Notes under the pieces: model-generated
Databases searched by the model: none
Told to the model about the DNA's origin: nothing
What the model saw: the letters and a program-made list of their open reading frames with translations, nothing else
In this document: piece after piece, positions 22,001-33,460 of the stretch
How positions within the stretch are numbered: the first letter of the stretch is position 1
Layout: the number at the start of each line of letters is the position of its first letter
Translations under genes and position numbers: made by a program
Assembly (NCBI RefSeq): GCF_021730395.1
Contig: NC_069371.1
Coordinates: 3,658,001 to 3,722,000, forward strand
Direction: 5' to 3'
DNA: 64,000 nucleotides
Source: Mercenaria mercenaria
Lineage: Eukaryota; Mollusca; Bivalvia; Venerida; Veneridae

Positions 22001-22846
22001 TTGAAGAAGCACGATTCCTGGTCAGATTTTGCACAATTCAATGACGTTGTTCCATTATTCGATAAAAACTTGAATATGGGGAATCAGAATAGGCCAGTCA
22101 TATTACGAGCGAAGGCTCAAAATAGTGGGTTATGGAGCAGTATTTTTGTGCTCATGCAGCTGCAAATCATGAAGTTGATAGGATGTTTCAATACACTTTT
22201 CCATGGATTAAAACAAACTGGGAAGTACTACCGAAATCGCGCTCAACGACTTCGATTCCATAATAGTCTGGATTTAAATGGTGTACAAAGTGGAAATAGC
22301 TTCAGCTTTGGTGACAATAACAAGGAGGTGTCGAACAGGGACGTAAATTCTATACTGGATGAACATGTTGCATTATCCGAGACGCAAACATCTAACTTAG
22401 GTTGTCTCAAACAGTTTAACACAGTTAATTGTTCACCTGTCAAAATGGCCAAATTACAGAGAGCTGACCCAGATTTAGGAATTGTGATACAGTGGCTTGA
22501 AGAAAACAGACAACCCCTGAGAGATAAGGTAGCTGGGAATTCACCAAGTGTGCGGAATTTTTGGCTAAATTATGACCTGTTAACTCTGATTGATGGAGTG
22601 TTATTCAAAAAGTACATTGTCAGTGCAAAGGACCATCGGCTTTTGTTGATAGTGCCTAGAGTACTTAATAAGGAACTTTTGATATCTTGTCATGATTCAA
22701 TTACTGGAGCACATTTAGGAATTTCAAAGACATATTCAAAATTACATCTCAAATATCACTGGTATAAAATGAAGGAATACGTCCAGTTGCATATCAAAAG
22801 TTGTGAAAAGTGTGCATTCCGAAAAACATACCGAAGGCACCATTAA
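22001..22846 (+). mobile_element. Pol-derived region with integrase zinc-binding domain (part of fossil)
   Basis: The C-terminal half reads …LQRADPDLGIVIQWLEE… , DGVLFKKYI, then an H-x3-5-H…C-x2-C integrase N-terminal finger (HDSITGAHLGISKTY … KSCEKCAF). This is the arrangement of Ty3/gypsy pol upstream of the integrase core. The N-terminal half is not recognised. The region lies inside the LTR pair and belongs to that element; it is not a host gene. Confidence 0.7.
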
Positions 22847-23313
22847 CAGAGTACACAGTTGGCAATCCTATGGATCGTATACAAACGGACATAATGGGGC
22901 CACTTAATGAGACAGAATCCGGAAATCAGTACAGAATAGTGCATCATGACAGATTGAAACCTTTTCATGGAAGTAAAATGACCCATTGCAATCAAACATG
23001 GTTAAGTCTGAGGAAAATAACCATAAAGCAAAATTAAAAGGGTTCCAGCAAACTTCCAAATCCTGCCTGGACAGTACCAGTCAACAAGTGAGGAGAAGTT
23101 CAAGGAACAGGACTCAATACAGACCATACCAACATGGTACACAATAGTAATAAATATTAAAAGTGTTAATTGTCCTTCATCGTGAGGGTACTTCAAAGGC
23201 TAAGTGTTGGGTATATATAAGGGACTTGCACATTTGGGCAATCATTTCTAGACATTTAGCATTTCTGAAAACACCAAAATATTGAAAAATTAAACCTGGA
23301 TTTTTAAATTTTA

Positions 23314-23841
23314 ATGAACACGTGCACAAGCTGCAAAAGGAATTTTTCTTTTCGTTCGGGATTAACCAGGCATAAAAGGCAGTGTTCATACGTCATGAAT
23401 GACAATATTTTTGAGAATCTCACAGGGGGGACAGAAAAGAAGTTGCATCGTCCAGGATTCGTGCCAATTTCTCCAACACCCACCGGAGCAGTACCACAAC
23501 CACCATACATGATGTACCTACCACCTCCAGGACATACAACATTAAAATCCGCTAGCATGCACTTCCAGCAACCATCAATTGGAAATGTGGACATACCAAG
23601 TGCGCCTCTTGAAACAATGCCAGCAAATGCCAAGCGGCCAAGGTCAATGCCAGAAAATGAGGACATTTCTTCTATGTTACACCGACTAAACGAACACCTA
23701 GTAAGCATAGACAGGAAGCTTGACACTATGTCAAGAGACATACACGTCATAGCCCAGAATGTACAGGGGAAGGATATACCCTCAGATCTACTTTCTGAGC
23801 TGGATTGTCTCCGGCAGAAAATTCTGGATTTTAAGAAATGA
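23314..23841 (+). CDS. Accessory C2HC zinc-finger ORF inside the Ty3-like element
   Basis: The 175-residue frame starts at ATG and lies between the integrase remnant and the 3' LTR. Residues 4-24 form a finger (C4-x2-C7-x12-H20-x3-C24) with SFRSGLTRHKRQC. A proline-rich linker follows (ISPTPTGAVPQPPYMMYLPPPG), and the C-terminal third (about 115-175) has spaced hydrophobics suggesting a coiled coil (MLHRLNEHLVSIDRKLDTMS). Accessory genes 3' of pol are known in some Ty3-like elements. This could be a captured cellular finger gene or a nucleic-acid-binding accessory protein. Role unknown. Confidence 0.55.
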   Translation: MNTCTSCKRNFSFRSGLTRHKRQCSYVMNDNIFENLTGGTEKKLHRPGFVPISPTPTGAVPQPPYMMYLPPPGHTTLKSASMHFQQPSIGNVDIPSAPLETMPANAKRPRSMPENEDISSMLHRLNEHLVSIDRKLDTMSRDIHVIAQNVQGKDIPSDLLSELDCLRQKILDFKK

Positions 23842-24855
23842 ATTTGTATCAAGGTCACTTTTGGACTTACTTCAAATTCCTTCTGGATTTTAAGTGCTAA
23901 CTAATATTCATCCTGGATTATAAGTGTGTAATTATAAATTTCATTCTTTGTATGGATTTAATTAGTGGCTGCATTGGTAATAATAATCCCATTCAGCCTA
24001 AGTGTATACAAATGGATTTACTAGTATTATTCTTTATATGGATTAAATTAGTGGCTGCATTGGTAATAATAATCCCATTCAGCCTTGGTGTATTCAAATG
24101 GATTTATTTGTGGGTTTCATTTTCAGATATGAAAATTTGTGCCATTTATTAAAATCATATGTTGTATAATTAGATGCTCTTGGCACACAGGACTTAAAAC
24201 TTTGGTAGAGACGACTACCATAGCCATATAAAATCAAACATTGTGCCTATTCCCTTTTCTTCTAATTAATTTAAATAAATTAAAGGCACCAGGACTTACA
24301 TTAGTAAATGGTAAAGACGACTACCATATCAATGAAATTAATCAAAATTGTGCCTATTTCTATCATCATACTGTGTTAATGTTAAATAAATAAAGGCACC
24401 AGGACTTAGTGTGAGTGAAATAAACATTGTGTGAATGTACTTACAAATATAATTATATTCACCTTATTAGATGAACTGAATTCAACACTGGATTTTATTA
24501 TTACATGTGTTTTACTAGGACAGTTTGTGAATCTTTTTTACACTTCTAATGTTTCATACACACATTAGTATAATAGACATTTTACATGTATACACTTTGA
24601 CAAGTATTTAGTCGCGTAGTTCTTCCGAACTATAATCTTGAGTTTTATTAAAACACAGAGTATAGCATGTTTGCTACTATTCATGTCACTTAATCATTTA
24701 TATTGAGGAGCAATTTCAGTGATAATATGGTTTAGGTATTCATATTCTTATGTATCTACACATAGTATTTGAGAGTAAGAGTCTGGCTCAGTAGTCACTT
24801 ATATTTTAATGTTAAAACTTAATTGGGGACAATTAAGAAGCTAAGGGTGGGGGAG

Positions 24856-25440
24856 TGTTGTAAATTTAGCAGCTAGTCTTATTAAAGTTGATTTATTAAT
24901 TGATTCTACTGATGTGAAACTTTGGCCTCTGCTACTAGAGATGTCATTCACCAGTTACCCTCATAAATTGCTTGGGACTGGAGTGTGTATCATTTTATCA
25001 GGGTATGTTGTCATCATGTACCATCGTAAACATGTCTGATTTGTTAGAGTTAGAGGTGGCTCAGTATTTGGGATGGTACCATCAGTCAACGGTTATCCTC
25101 ATAAATATTAGGGGTAATCTTTGTCTTTCATTACTATGATACACTCCAAATATGGGAGGGTACCTGCTTTTGTATATAAACCTAGGTCAGAACTAGGGAG
25201 AGACATTCTTTACTTTTGGCTCGGACTTTGAAAATGACAGATCATAGAAATAAGAAATGAAATATTTTACAGTTATAATTATAAGTGACTTTAGACCAGA
25301 GGAATGAGAGAATTATAATTTTGACGACTTTATTTCCATCTTAGACAAAATCTCATAATAAACTAACATTGAAAATTGGATTAAAAGTTATTTTATCAAT
25401 GGAGTATAAACCCCCACACCCGAACCTACGTTTTTCAACA
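24856..25440 (+). repeat. 3' LTR of the Ty3-like element
   Basis: 585 bp, partner of 21220-21804; followed by the TAAG duplication. Confidence 0.9.
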
Positions 25441-28119
25441 TAAGTCTAAAAAGGGCCATCATTCTTGCAAAAAGCAGGATAGAGTTATGTTTCTTGATGT
25501 ACAGTGTCCACTTATGAGGGTGAAAAACTGTTGCAAGTTTTAAAGCAATAGCTTTAATAGTTTATGAGAAAAGTTGACTTAAACATAATACTCAACCAAG
25601 AAAATGATTTTCTAAGTCCAAAAGGGGCAATAATTATTGCAAAAAGCAGGATGGAATTATGTTGCTTGCTGTACAGGGTCAGCTTATGATGGTGAACAAG
25701 TGTTGCAAGTTTCAAAGCAATAGCTCTGATAGTTTAAGAGAAAAAGTTGACCTAAACATAAAACTTAACCAAGAAATCTGATATTTTCTAAGTCCAAAAG
25801 GGGCCATAAATCTTGCAAAAAGCATGATGGAGTTATGTTTCTTGCTGTACAGGGTCAACTTATGATGGTGAACAGGTGTTGCAAGTTTTAAAGCAATAGC
25901 TTTGATAGTTTAGGATAAAAGCTGACCTAAACATAAAACTTAACCAAGAAAACTGATTTTCTAAGTCCAAAAGGGGCAATAAATCTTGCAAAAAGCAAGA
26001 TAGAGTTATGTTTCTTGATGTACACAGTCTGCTTATGATGGTGAACAAGTATTCCAAGTTTCAAAGCAATAGCTTTGATAGTTTAGGAGAAAAGTTGACC
26101 TAAACATAAAACTTAACCAAGAAATCTGATATTTTCTAAGTACAAAAGGGGCCATAAATCTTGCAAAAAGCAAGATGGAGTTATGTTTCTTGCTATACAG
26201 GGTCAGCTTATGATGGTGAACAAGTATTCCAAGTTTCAAAGCAATAGCTTTGATAGTTTAGGAGAAAAGCTGACCTAAACATAAAACTTAACCAAGCAAC
26301 GCCGACGCAGACGCCGACGCAGACAACCGCTCAAGTGATGACAATAACTCATCAATTTTTTTCAAAAAATCAGATGAGCTAAAAAAGAATTATTGTAAGT
26401 GAACAAAAGAAGGATCTGCCAAATAAATCTGTTGACATAAATGAAATTTCAGATCAGTATCTTCATTAGTTATGGAGATATACCCATTTTAATTTGAAAT
26501 AAAGGGAGGTAATTTGACATAAAATCAGTCCATAGTTATCTACCCTGACTGGCTCAGTCCAACTAATGACAATAATGAAATTTCAAATAAGTCCTATAAG
26601 TACTTACTGATATAAATCCATTTTGATTACAATCAGGGGAGGTAATCAAAAATAAAATAACTCTGGAACCTACGATTGGATCTGATTTGTCATGGAATCC
26701 AAGATTTATTGTTGTTGAAGATATTTTGGAAGTTTGTATCAAATAAAACCATAAATGAAGTCTCTATAAGGCTGCAAAAGCCAAAATAGCCAATTTTGGA
26801 CCTTTAAGGGGCCATAACTCTGGAACCCATAATGAAATCTGGCCAGTTCAAGAAAGGAACCAAGATCTTGTGGTGATACAAGTTGTGTGCAAGTTTGGTT
26901 AAAATCGAATCATAAATGAAGCTGCTATTGTGCAGACAAGGTCAAAATAGCTAATTTTGGCCCTTTCAGGGGCCATAACTCTGGAACCCATTATGGGATC
27001 TGGCCGGTTCAACTAATGAATCAAGATCTTATGGTGACACAAGTTTTGTGCAAGTTTGATTAAATTCAAATCAAAAATGAAGCTGCTATTGCGCAGACAA
27101 GGTCAAAATAGCTAATTCTGGCCCTTTCAGGGGCCATAACTCTGGAACCCATAATGGAATCTGGTCACTTCAAGAAAGGAACCAAGATCTTATAGTGATA
27201 CAAGTTGTGTGCAAGTTTGGTTAAAATCAAATCATAAATGAAGCTGCTGTTGTGCAGACAAGGTCAAAAGAGCTAATTCTGGCCCTTTCAGGGGCCATAA
27301 CTCTGGAACCCATTATGGGATCTGGCCGGTTCAACTAATGAATCAAGATCTTATGGTGACACAAGTTTTGTGCAAGTTTGATTAAATTCAAATCAAAAAT
27401 GAAGCTGCTATTGCGCAGACAAGGTCAAAATAGCTAATTCTGGCCCTTTCAGGGGCCATAACTCTGGAACCCATAATGGAATCTGGTCACTTCAAGAAAG
27501 GAACCAAGATCTTATAGTGATACAAGTTGTGTGCAAGTTTGGTTAAAATCAAATCATAAATGAAGCTGCTGTTGTGCAGACAAGGTCAAAAGAGCTAATT
27601 CTGGCCCTTTCAGGGGCCATAACTCTGGAATCCATAAGGGAATCTGGCCAGTTCAAGAAAGGAACCAAGACCTTATGGTGATACAAGTTGTGTGCCATTT
27701 TGGTAAAAATCGAATCATAAATGAAGCTGCTATTGCGCAGACAAGGTCAAAATAGCTAATTTTGGCCCTTTCAGGGGCCATAACTCTGGAACCCATTAAG
27801 GGATCTGGCCGGTTCAACTAATAAATCAAGATCTTATGGTGACACAAGTTTTGTGCAAGTTTGATTAAATTCAAATCATAAAATGAAGCTGCTATTGTGC
27901 AGACAAGGTCAAAATAGCTAATTTTGGCCCTTTCAGGGGCCATAACTCTGGAACCCATGATGGGATCTGGCCAGTTCAAGAAAAGAACCAAGATCTTATG
28001 GTGATACAAGTTGTGTGCAAGTTTCGTTAAAATAAAATCATAAATGAAACCACTATGACCACAAATGACACCGCACAATCACAAAAGCTCACCTTGTCAC
28101 TTTGTGACAGGTGAGCTAA

Positions 28120-28802
28120 AAAAATTACATTATAAAGCATATAACAACAGTAACGAAGAGTGTTATAGGAGATATCAGGAAAAAATGAGGCAGGTAAGTG
28201 ATTTATAATTTTTCAAATAAACTGAAAAAATATGTGCATGCAGGTAACAATTATCTTACAAATTTTGTACCAACAATATCTCCCAAAGTAACAAACAGAG
28301 AATGTGACTCTAGTACTGGTCCTTCTCAGGAACAATGGTTAAAAAACTACCCATTTGATGAAACTGAAAAACTGTTGAAACAGGCGTGAAACCCAAATCC
28401 GACAAAAAAAACAACAACATATTTTGTTTTCCTGAGGTACTAATGGTCACATTTTGTCAAGCCCGTTGTGAATACTAACTACTGCCTTTTAAATCAATAA
28501 ATAAAACTAAATAAATAGAATAATTATAAAATATTAATGAAAACAATATAATAAGAATTAATAATAATAACACAACTAATTAAGTCACCAGAAAGGGCTC
28601 AAAATCGGTAAATTTCAATTTCTCATAAAAAAAAATGTTTTTGTGAAAGCTTTATTTCATTATTCTAAACTTAAAATTTCACAAGACAAAACTCACATGT
28701 TTGAGGAACTATTAAACCGCATGTAAGAGTTTTTGTTGTACAATACCCGTATCGCATTGGCTAATACACAGGAATGTAAACAAACGGTTTAAATAAAGTA
28801 AA
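28120..28802. other. No recognisable feature
   Basis: AT-rich. A 63-codon frame at 28198-28389 lacks family features. No terminal repeats are seen. Confidence 0.4.
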
Positions 28803-29430
28803 CAAGAGCTGTCTCCACAGGATGACACATGCCCCCGATGGCACTTTAAATGAATAGTTATGGCCGATGTTAGAGTTTAGGACCTTTGACCTATGGAGCT
28901 GGGTCTTGCCCGCGACACGTCGTCTTACTGTGTCACACATTCATGCGTAGTTGTTTTAAAATCCATGCATGAATGACAAAGATATGGACCGGACACGCCC
29001 ATCAATGCACTATCCCTTAATGTCTAAGTGTGACCTTGACCTTTGAGCTACAGACCTGGGTCTTGTGTGCGACATGTCGTCTTACTGTGGTACACAATCA
29101 TGCCCAGTTATTTGAAAATCCATCCATCGATGACAAAGATATGGACCGGACACGCCCATCAATGCAGCTATCCTTTAATGTTTAAGTGTGACCTTGACCT
29201 TTGAGCTACGGACCTGGGTCTTGCGCGCGACACATCGTCTTACTGTGGTACACATTCATGCATAGTTATTTGAAAATCCATCCATCGATGACAAAGATAT
29301 GGACCGGACACGCCCATCAATGCACTATCCTTTAATGTCTAAGTGTGACCTTGACCTTTGAGCTACGGACCTGGGTCTTGCGACAGACAGACGGTTCAAA
29401 AACTATATGCTTCCCTTCGGGGGCATAAAA
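28803..29430 (+). mobile_element. HTR element, ATGCCCC/GGGGCAT type (~158-bp units)
   Basis: The 5' tip is CAAGAGCTGTC with loop CCACAGGATGACA and block ATGCCCCCGATGG. Three to four units carry AAGTGTGACCTTGACCTTTGAGC, GACCTGGGTCTTGC, GTCTTACTGTGGTACAC and ATGGACCGGACACGCCCATC. A short GACAGACAGACGG follows, then TTCCCTTCGGGGGCATAAAA. The 5' ATGCCCCCGA is the exact complement of the 3' TCGGGGGCAT. Confidence 0.75.
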
Positions 29431-30382
29431 AATCTACCGCAGTGTTGAATGTTTAAACCCCACAGTAGACTTTTTGTGGTTACAATTCACACATAGTTCT
29501 TTGATTGAAGCAAAATAGCTTATCCGGTCCTTATTGTGACTGAAAATATATATAAAAGATAAATGAAAAGAAAAAAAATACTTACACAACATTAAAAATG
29601 AAAAGAAATTGCACTTACTACTTTTTAACTATTTGATGCCTCTATTTCAGATATTACAAAGGAATCAACTTTCCCAACGTCACGGATTCAACATTAGACA
29701 GCTAACAAAGGAGTTATGTATTGTGTTTCACATTTGAACACAGCAATTTTTATACTTGTGCTTGAGAGTTGTGTTTTTGTTTTCTTACATTTAGCTTTCA
29801 AATAGATATATATGTTTTACAGTAACTTAAACATTGAACCTTAAGGAGTTAAATTTATTCTACGGACAAACATAATAATTATGATGGATAAAAGATGAAA
29901 TATCTTAACATAAATTTTAAACTTTTTGTTGACCACAATGTAAACAAACATTGTGCTTCTGGAAATAAATATACATTGTTTTTCATAATCATACCAATAT
30001 TCATTTTGTAAATTTTATATCAAATAAAAGCCATTTTGTAGTGTCTTTGTCATTTATTAAGGAAAGTTATAATATTGTGCGTTTTAAATTGACCTGGTAG
30101 GGCGGTGTTTCCACTGCATTATTGTGCAGGATATATAGTACAATCGGCAACCTGATTTATTCAGTAGCCATCTACCTTACACTGTCCTCAATGTAACGTT
30201 TTAGTCATTGGTTACCGACATATTATGGAATTAAACAATCCTACTTTTTTCGATTTCCATTATTTGCATACGTCAGAGATTAACCCCCACCCCCTCCCCC
30301 AGGCCTGGTCGAATAAAACGCAAACTACGTCCTTCTCAACAAGTTTGCGATCCGCAATTATTCTTTCATCGTACCAGTGAAG
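29431..30382. other. No recognisable feature
   Basis: AT-rich with no credible frame or repeat. Confidence 0.4.
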
Positions 30383-30604
30383 TTTAACCTTCAGCCTGCA
30401 GCAGCAAGTGATTCTGCCTTTGTTACCAGTGCAGACCAAGATCAGCCAGCATGTCCGTGCAGGTTGATCATGGTCCGCGCTGTTAACTATTCAGTCGTTA
30501 CGTTTTTAGTGAATACCCCTTTGAAGAACAAATGGTATAATGGTATTACTAAAACTGAATGATGAACCAGTCCATTTTAGAAATCTAGCAGGCTAAAGGT
30601 TAAA
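30383..30604. mobile_element. Short MITE with 17-bp inverted ends
   Basis: The left end TTTAACCTTCAGCCTGC pairs with the right end (complement TTTAACCTTTAGCCTGC) with one mismatch. The interior has GTGCAGACCAAGATCAGCC and a second inverted segment (GCATGTCCGTGCAGGTTGATCATGG). The 61-codon frame across it is not coding. Confidence 0.6.
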
Positions 30605-32098
30605 TATGAATAAGAACTCAGCAGTCTAGTGTAAAGATCATACTACAGACTGATAACTGAGTCAAATAAACGGGGTATTATTTGTGAAATGAGGAAGGTC
30701 ATACATTTTAAACTATTAGAAAAATGAAAACGCACTATCCGTTTATTAATTTCAGTTAAAACCGTGAAAAGTGAGAAAAACATCTGTTGATCACAGCACA
30801 CTCGATAAAGTACGACTGTTTCGAGACAAAAACAGATGTCAACTCCTTTTACCCATTAGCAGACTCATTCTATTTTTTCATTGTTTGAAAGGTATGTGTC
30901 CTAAACAGGCGAATCTGATTTCTTTCCTGCGCACCCCTACATCTGTCTTCTCGGGAGAACGAACAATAAAGTTATAGATAAATATCATTTTTCGACTCCT
31001 CGAATATGATCTGACAAAGGATATCAGCAATGTGAACTACAGTCCACCCACTTAACAACATCTACTAGAAGTGAGATTCACGCATATCAATTTAAGGAAT
31101 GAGAAATGAAAGTTAAGTACCCCCATGGGGTGATTCTGTGTTTGGGGTTCACAGATATATTAATTTCCAAATTAATAACGTCCCCCGAATTTCTCATTCT
31201 TTTATTCCATTCACCGGCTATGCAAGCGGTTGAACGACTCTTGCATTAGATTCCAGAAATAATTGTGCACAGAAATCCATGCTTTTTAAACAGAACAGAA
31301 AAGAACAGTGACGCTTGTTTGATAAGTGATGAGTGACCTTAGTAATGTTTGCCTTAAATTTCAGTTATGAAAGAAATAAAAATTTTCAAAAGTCTCTAAA
31401 TTATTCAACCAATTTCTTATTTTCCGATCGCTGTTTAAGACAGAATAGAAATTTGTAGGCAAAACAGAGAACAATGCGAGCTCGTACAACTCAAATGCCA
31501 GTATATGTATCAAAGAAATCCGAGGCTATCTCACAAAATCATCGTAAATACTTTTACATAATTCAGGAGGTAAAACGTTTCTTTTGTTGAATTCCATAAA
31601 TAGATCCACTTAGAGAACTAACACACGTATTTAATGCACAATGATGTCCTTCAAAAGAACGAAGACTTTTATATGCCTAGTAGAAGCGAGGTCTTCCACC
31701 CTTCTCGTGACTCACGACCTTAACTATGATGATTGCTCCAAGATGATTTGCTCCACGATGATTGTCCCTAATTGTTCGACACGTGAGCACATGCACGATG
31801 ATTTGCACGCGATGCATGCTCAGCCTATTTTACCCCTACTAACACATCAAAATCAATATTTCTGCCATGAATGTGACAAGCCCATGTGTGCGTTGAACGC
31901 TATCATACACTGGTAAACTACAAAATTAACTACACACCTGATCTGCACCAGTGTCACTTATGCTTATTAAGCACTGAAACTTTGAATTGTACCATTTTTG
32001 ATAGCTTTATGGCTAGATTCCAGAAATTTATGTTTTCATTTACAAAAATGAGTGCTTTTACCCAAAAATGACATCTTGTTAAGGGACACAAAATCAAA
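30605..32098. other. Mostly unassigned; weak piggyBac-like zinc motif
   Basis: At about 31855-31920 the reading frames show QYFCHECDKPMC and ERYHTL in different frames, resembling the C-terminal cysteine motif of piggyBac transposases (…yyC..C...lC...C..yHt). The evidence is too thin for a firm call. Nothing else is recognised in this stretch. Confidence 0.2.
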
Positions 32099-32822
32099 CA
32101 AGAGGACCATGATGGTCCTGAATCGCTCACCTCTTCCCACATGACCCAGTTTTGAGTATGACGTCATTTTTTCTATTATTTGACATAGTGACCTAGTTTT
32201 TGAGCTCATGTGACCCAGTTTTGAACTTGACCTAGATATTATCAAGATAAAAATGCTGACCAATTTTCATGAAGATCCATTGAAAAATATGGTCTCTAGA
32301 GAGGTCACAAGGTTTTTCTATTATTTGACCTACTGACCTAGTTTTTGATGGCACGTGACCCAGTTTCGAACTTGACCTAGATATCATCAAGATGAACATT
32401 CTGACCAATTTTCATGAAGATCTTGTGAAATATATGGCCTCTAAAGAGGTCACAAGGTTTTTCTATTTTTAGACCTACTGACCTAGTTTTTGATGGCACG
32501 TGACCCAGTTTCGAACTTGACCTAGATATCATCAAGGTGAACATTCTGACCAATTTTCATGAAGATCTTGTGAAATATATGGCCTCTAAAGAGGTCACAA
32601 GGTTTTTCTATTTTTAGACCTACTGACCTAGTTTTTGAGGGCAAGTGACCCAGTTTCGAACTTGACCTAGATATCATCACGATGAACATTCTGACCAATT
32701 TTCATAAAGATCCCACAAAAAATGTGACCTCTAGAGTGGTCACAAGCAAAAGTTTACGGACGGACGAAGGACACCGCGCGATCACAAAAGCTCACCTTGT
32801 CACTTTGTGACAGGTGAGCTAA
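32099..32822 (+). mobile_element. HTR element, family 4, short copy
   Basis: The 5' tip is CAAGAG with hairpin GGACCATGATGGTCC and block CGCTCACCTC. About four family-4 units follow, then TTTACGGACGGACG, and the 3' hairpin AGCTCACCTtGTCACtttGTGACAGGTGAGCT with CTAA. Layout is identical to the copies at 15379 and 34417. Confidence 0.8.
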
Positions 32823-33071
32823 AAATCAAAAATTTAGGTAGGTCATACATTATGGCTAATATAAACATAACACAAACTGTTTGTAAAATGTTTTGTTTTC
32901 ATGCAGATGTAACAAATGTACACAAAAATCTTTGTTTTTCCTACAATTACTTAGTGGATACATGCAAAATGTGGCAATGGTTACTCAGCCTACAAAGAGT
33001 TTATAAAAATAAAGCTGCAACTAGGTAACACAAGCTATCATATGCCCTGTAAAAACAGTAAGATCTATATA

Positions 33072-33178
33072 CAGTCAAACCTGTGTTAAGCAGCCAGCCA
33101 AGGTAGCAGCATAATCTGGCTGCTTATATTAAGCAATTAGCTGCTTAACAGAGGTGACCGCTCAGGCAGGTTCAACTG
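33072..33178. mobile_element. 107-bp pogo/Tigger-like MITE
   Basis: The ends are CAGTCAAACCTG… and …CAGGTTCAACTG, flanked by TA on both sides (33070-33071, 33179-33180). The interior has inverted TTAAGCAGCCAGCC and GGCTGCTTATATTAAGC. CAG termini with TA duplication fit the pogo/Tigger branch of Tc1/mariner. Confidence 0.7.
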
Positions 33179-33460
33179 TATTTACACTGAAACTTCTGTA
33201 CATGCTGCTGCATGTCTGTGTAAATATTATAATTTGAGAGATTTTTAAGTTACATTGTTGCAACTTTCATTATTCTAAGATGTTCAATGGTTTACAAACC
33301 ATGGTAACCAAGTATAGAAACACAAGTTGTGTCCATGACTCAAGTGCACAAAATCAACAGTTACCCTTTAAAATTTTCTGTAACTGATCAATAAAATGAA
33401 CTTAACAAAATACTTATAAATAATTATTAAACACATTATCTTCTGACAAATTTTAATATA

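Larger units (their letters stand above)
21220..25440 (+). mobile_element. Ty3-like LTR retroelement, non-autonomous (fossil)
   Basis: Two 585-bp LTRs (21220-21804, 24856-25440) with ends TGTTG…CAACA are flanked by the 4-bp duplication TAAG (21216-21219, 25441-25444). I count about four differences between the LTRs (under 1%), so insertion was recent. A primer-binding-site-like TGGTGGCAGCGACGG follows the 5' LTR and a purine tract (AAGGGTGGGGGAG) precedes the 3' LTR. The internal part is only about 3 kb. It has an integrase zinc-binding region near 22450-22846 and a separate zinc-finger ORF (23314-23841), but no protease or reverse transcriptase that I can see, so it is broken as an autonomous element. 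Two short internal duplications lie at 23945-24115 and 24210-24400. Confidence 0.85.
21136..26382 (+). mobile_element. HTR element with CTCATCTGA-type ends, itself split by an LTR element
   Basis: The 5' tip is ACAAGAG with hairpin AGCACCGCcttGCGGGTGCT and block CGCTCATCTGATTTTTTT. The body is cut at GATTTTCTAAG (21219) by an LTR retroelement and resumes at 25441 with TAAGTCTAAAAAGGG. About five units of ~176 bp follow (AAGTCCAAAAGGGGCCATAAATC, TTGCAAAAAGCA, AAGCAATAGCTTTGATAG). The microsatellite slot holds GCCGACGCAGACGCCGACGC. The 3' end is ACTCATCAATTTTTTT-c-AAAAAATCAGATGAGCTAA (in two arms). The 5' CTCATCTGATTTTTT is complementary over 15 bases to the 3' arm. Confidence 0.8.
20839..28119 (+). 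mobile_element. HTR element, family 1, containing nested elements
   Basis: The 5' tip is CAAGAG with hairpin-like GGTCCATGATGGCCC and block CGCTCACTTGT. The first 297 bp match the family-1 element at 2710. The sequence stops at AGGGAAGTAATTTAA (21135), where another HTR element is inserted, and resumes after 26382 with ATTGTAAGTGAACAAAAGAAGG exactly where the 2710 copy continues. About nine 161-bp units follow; a pair of units is duplicated nearly unchanged (compare 26965-27290 with 27290-27615). The 3' hairpin is AGCTCACCTtGTCACtttGTGACAGGTGAGCT with CTAA. The usual GACG run is missing here. Confidence 0.8.

Noticed and set aside
23304-23858. 184-codon minus-strand frame
   Set aside because: Antisense to the zinc-finger ORF, which has an ATG, a C2HC finger and protein-like composition.
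31641-31916. piggyBac C-terminal zinc motif as a firm gene call
   Set aside because: Only a short C..C…C…YH pattern spread over two frames supports it; kept only as a low-confidence remark.
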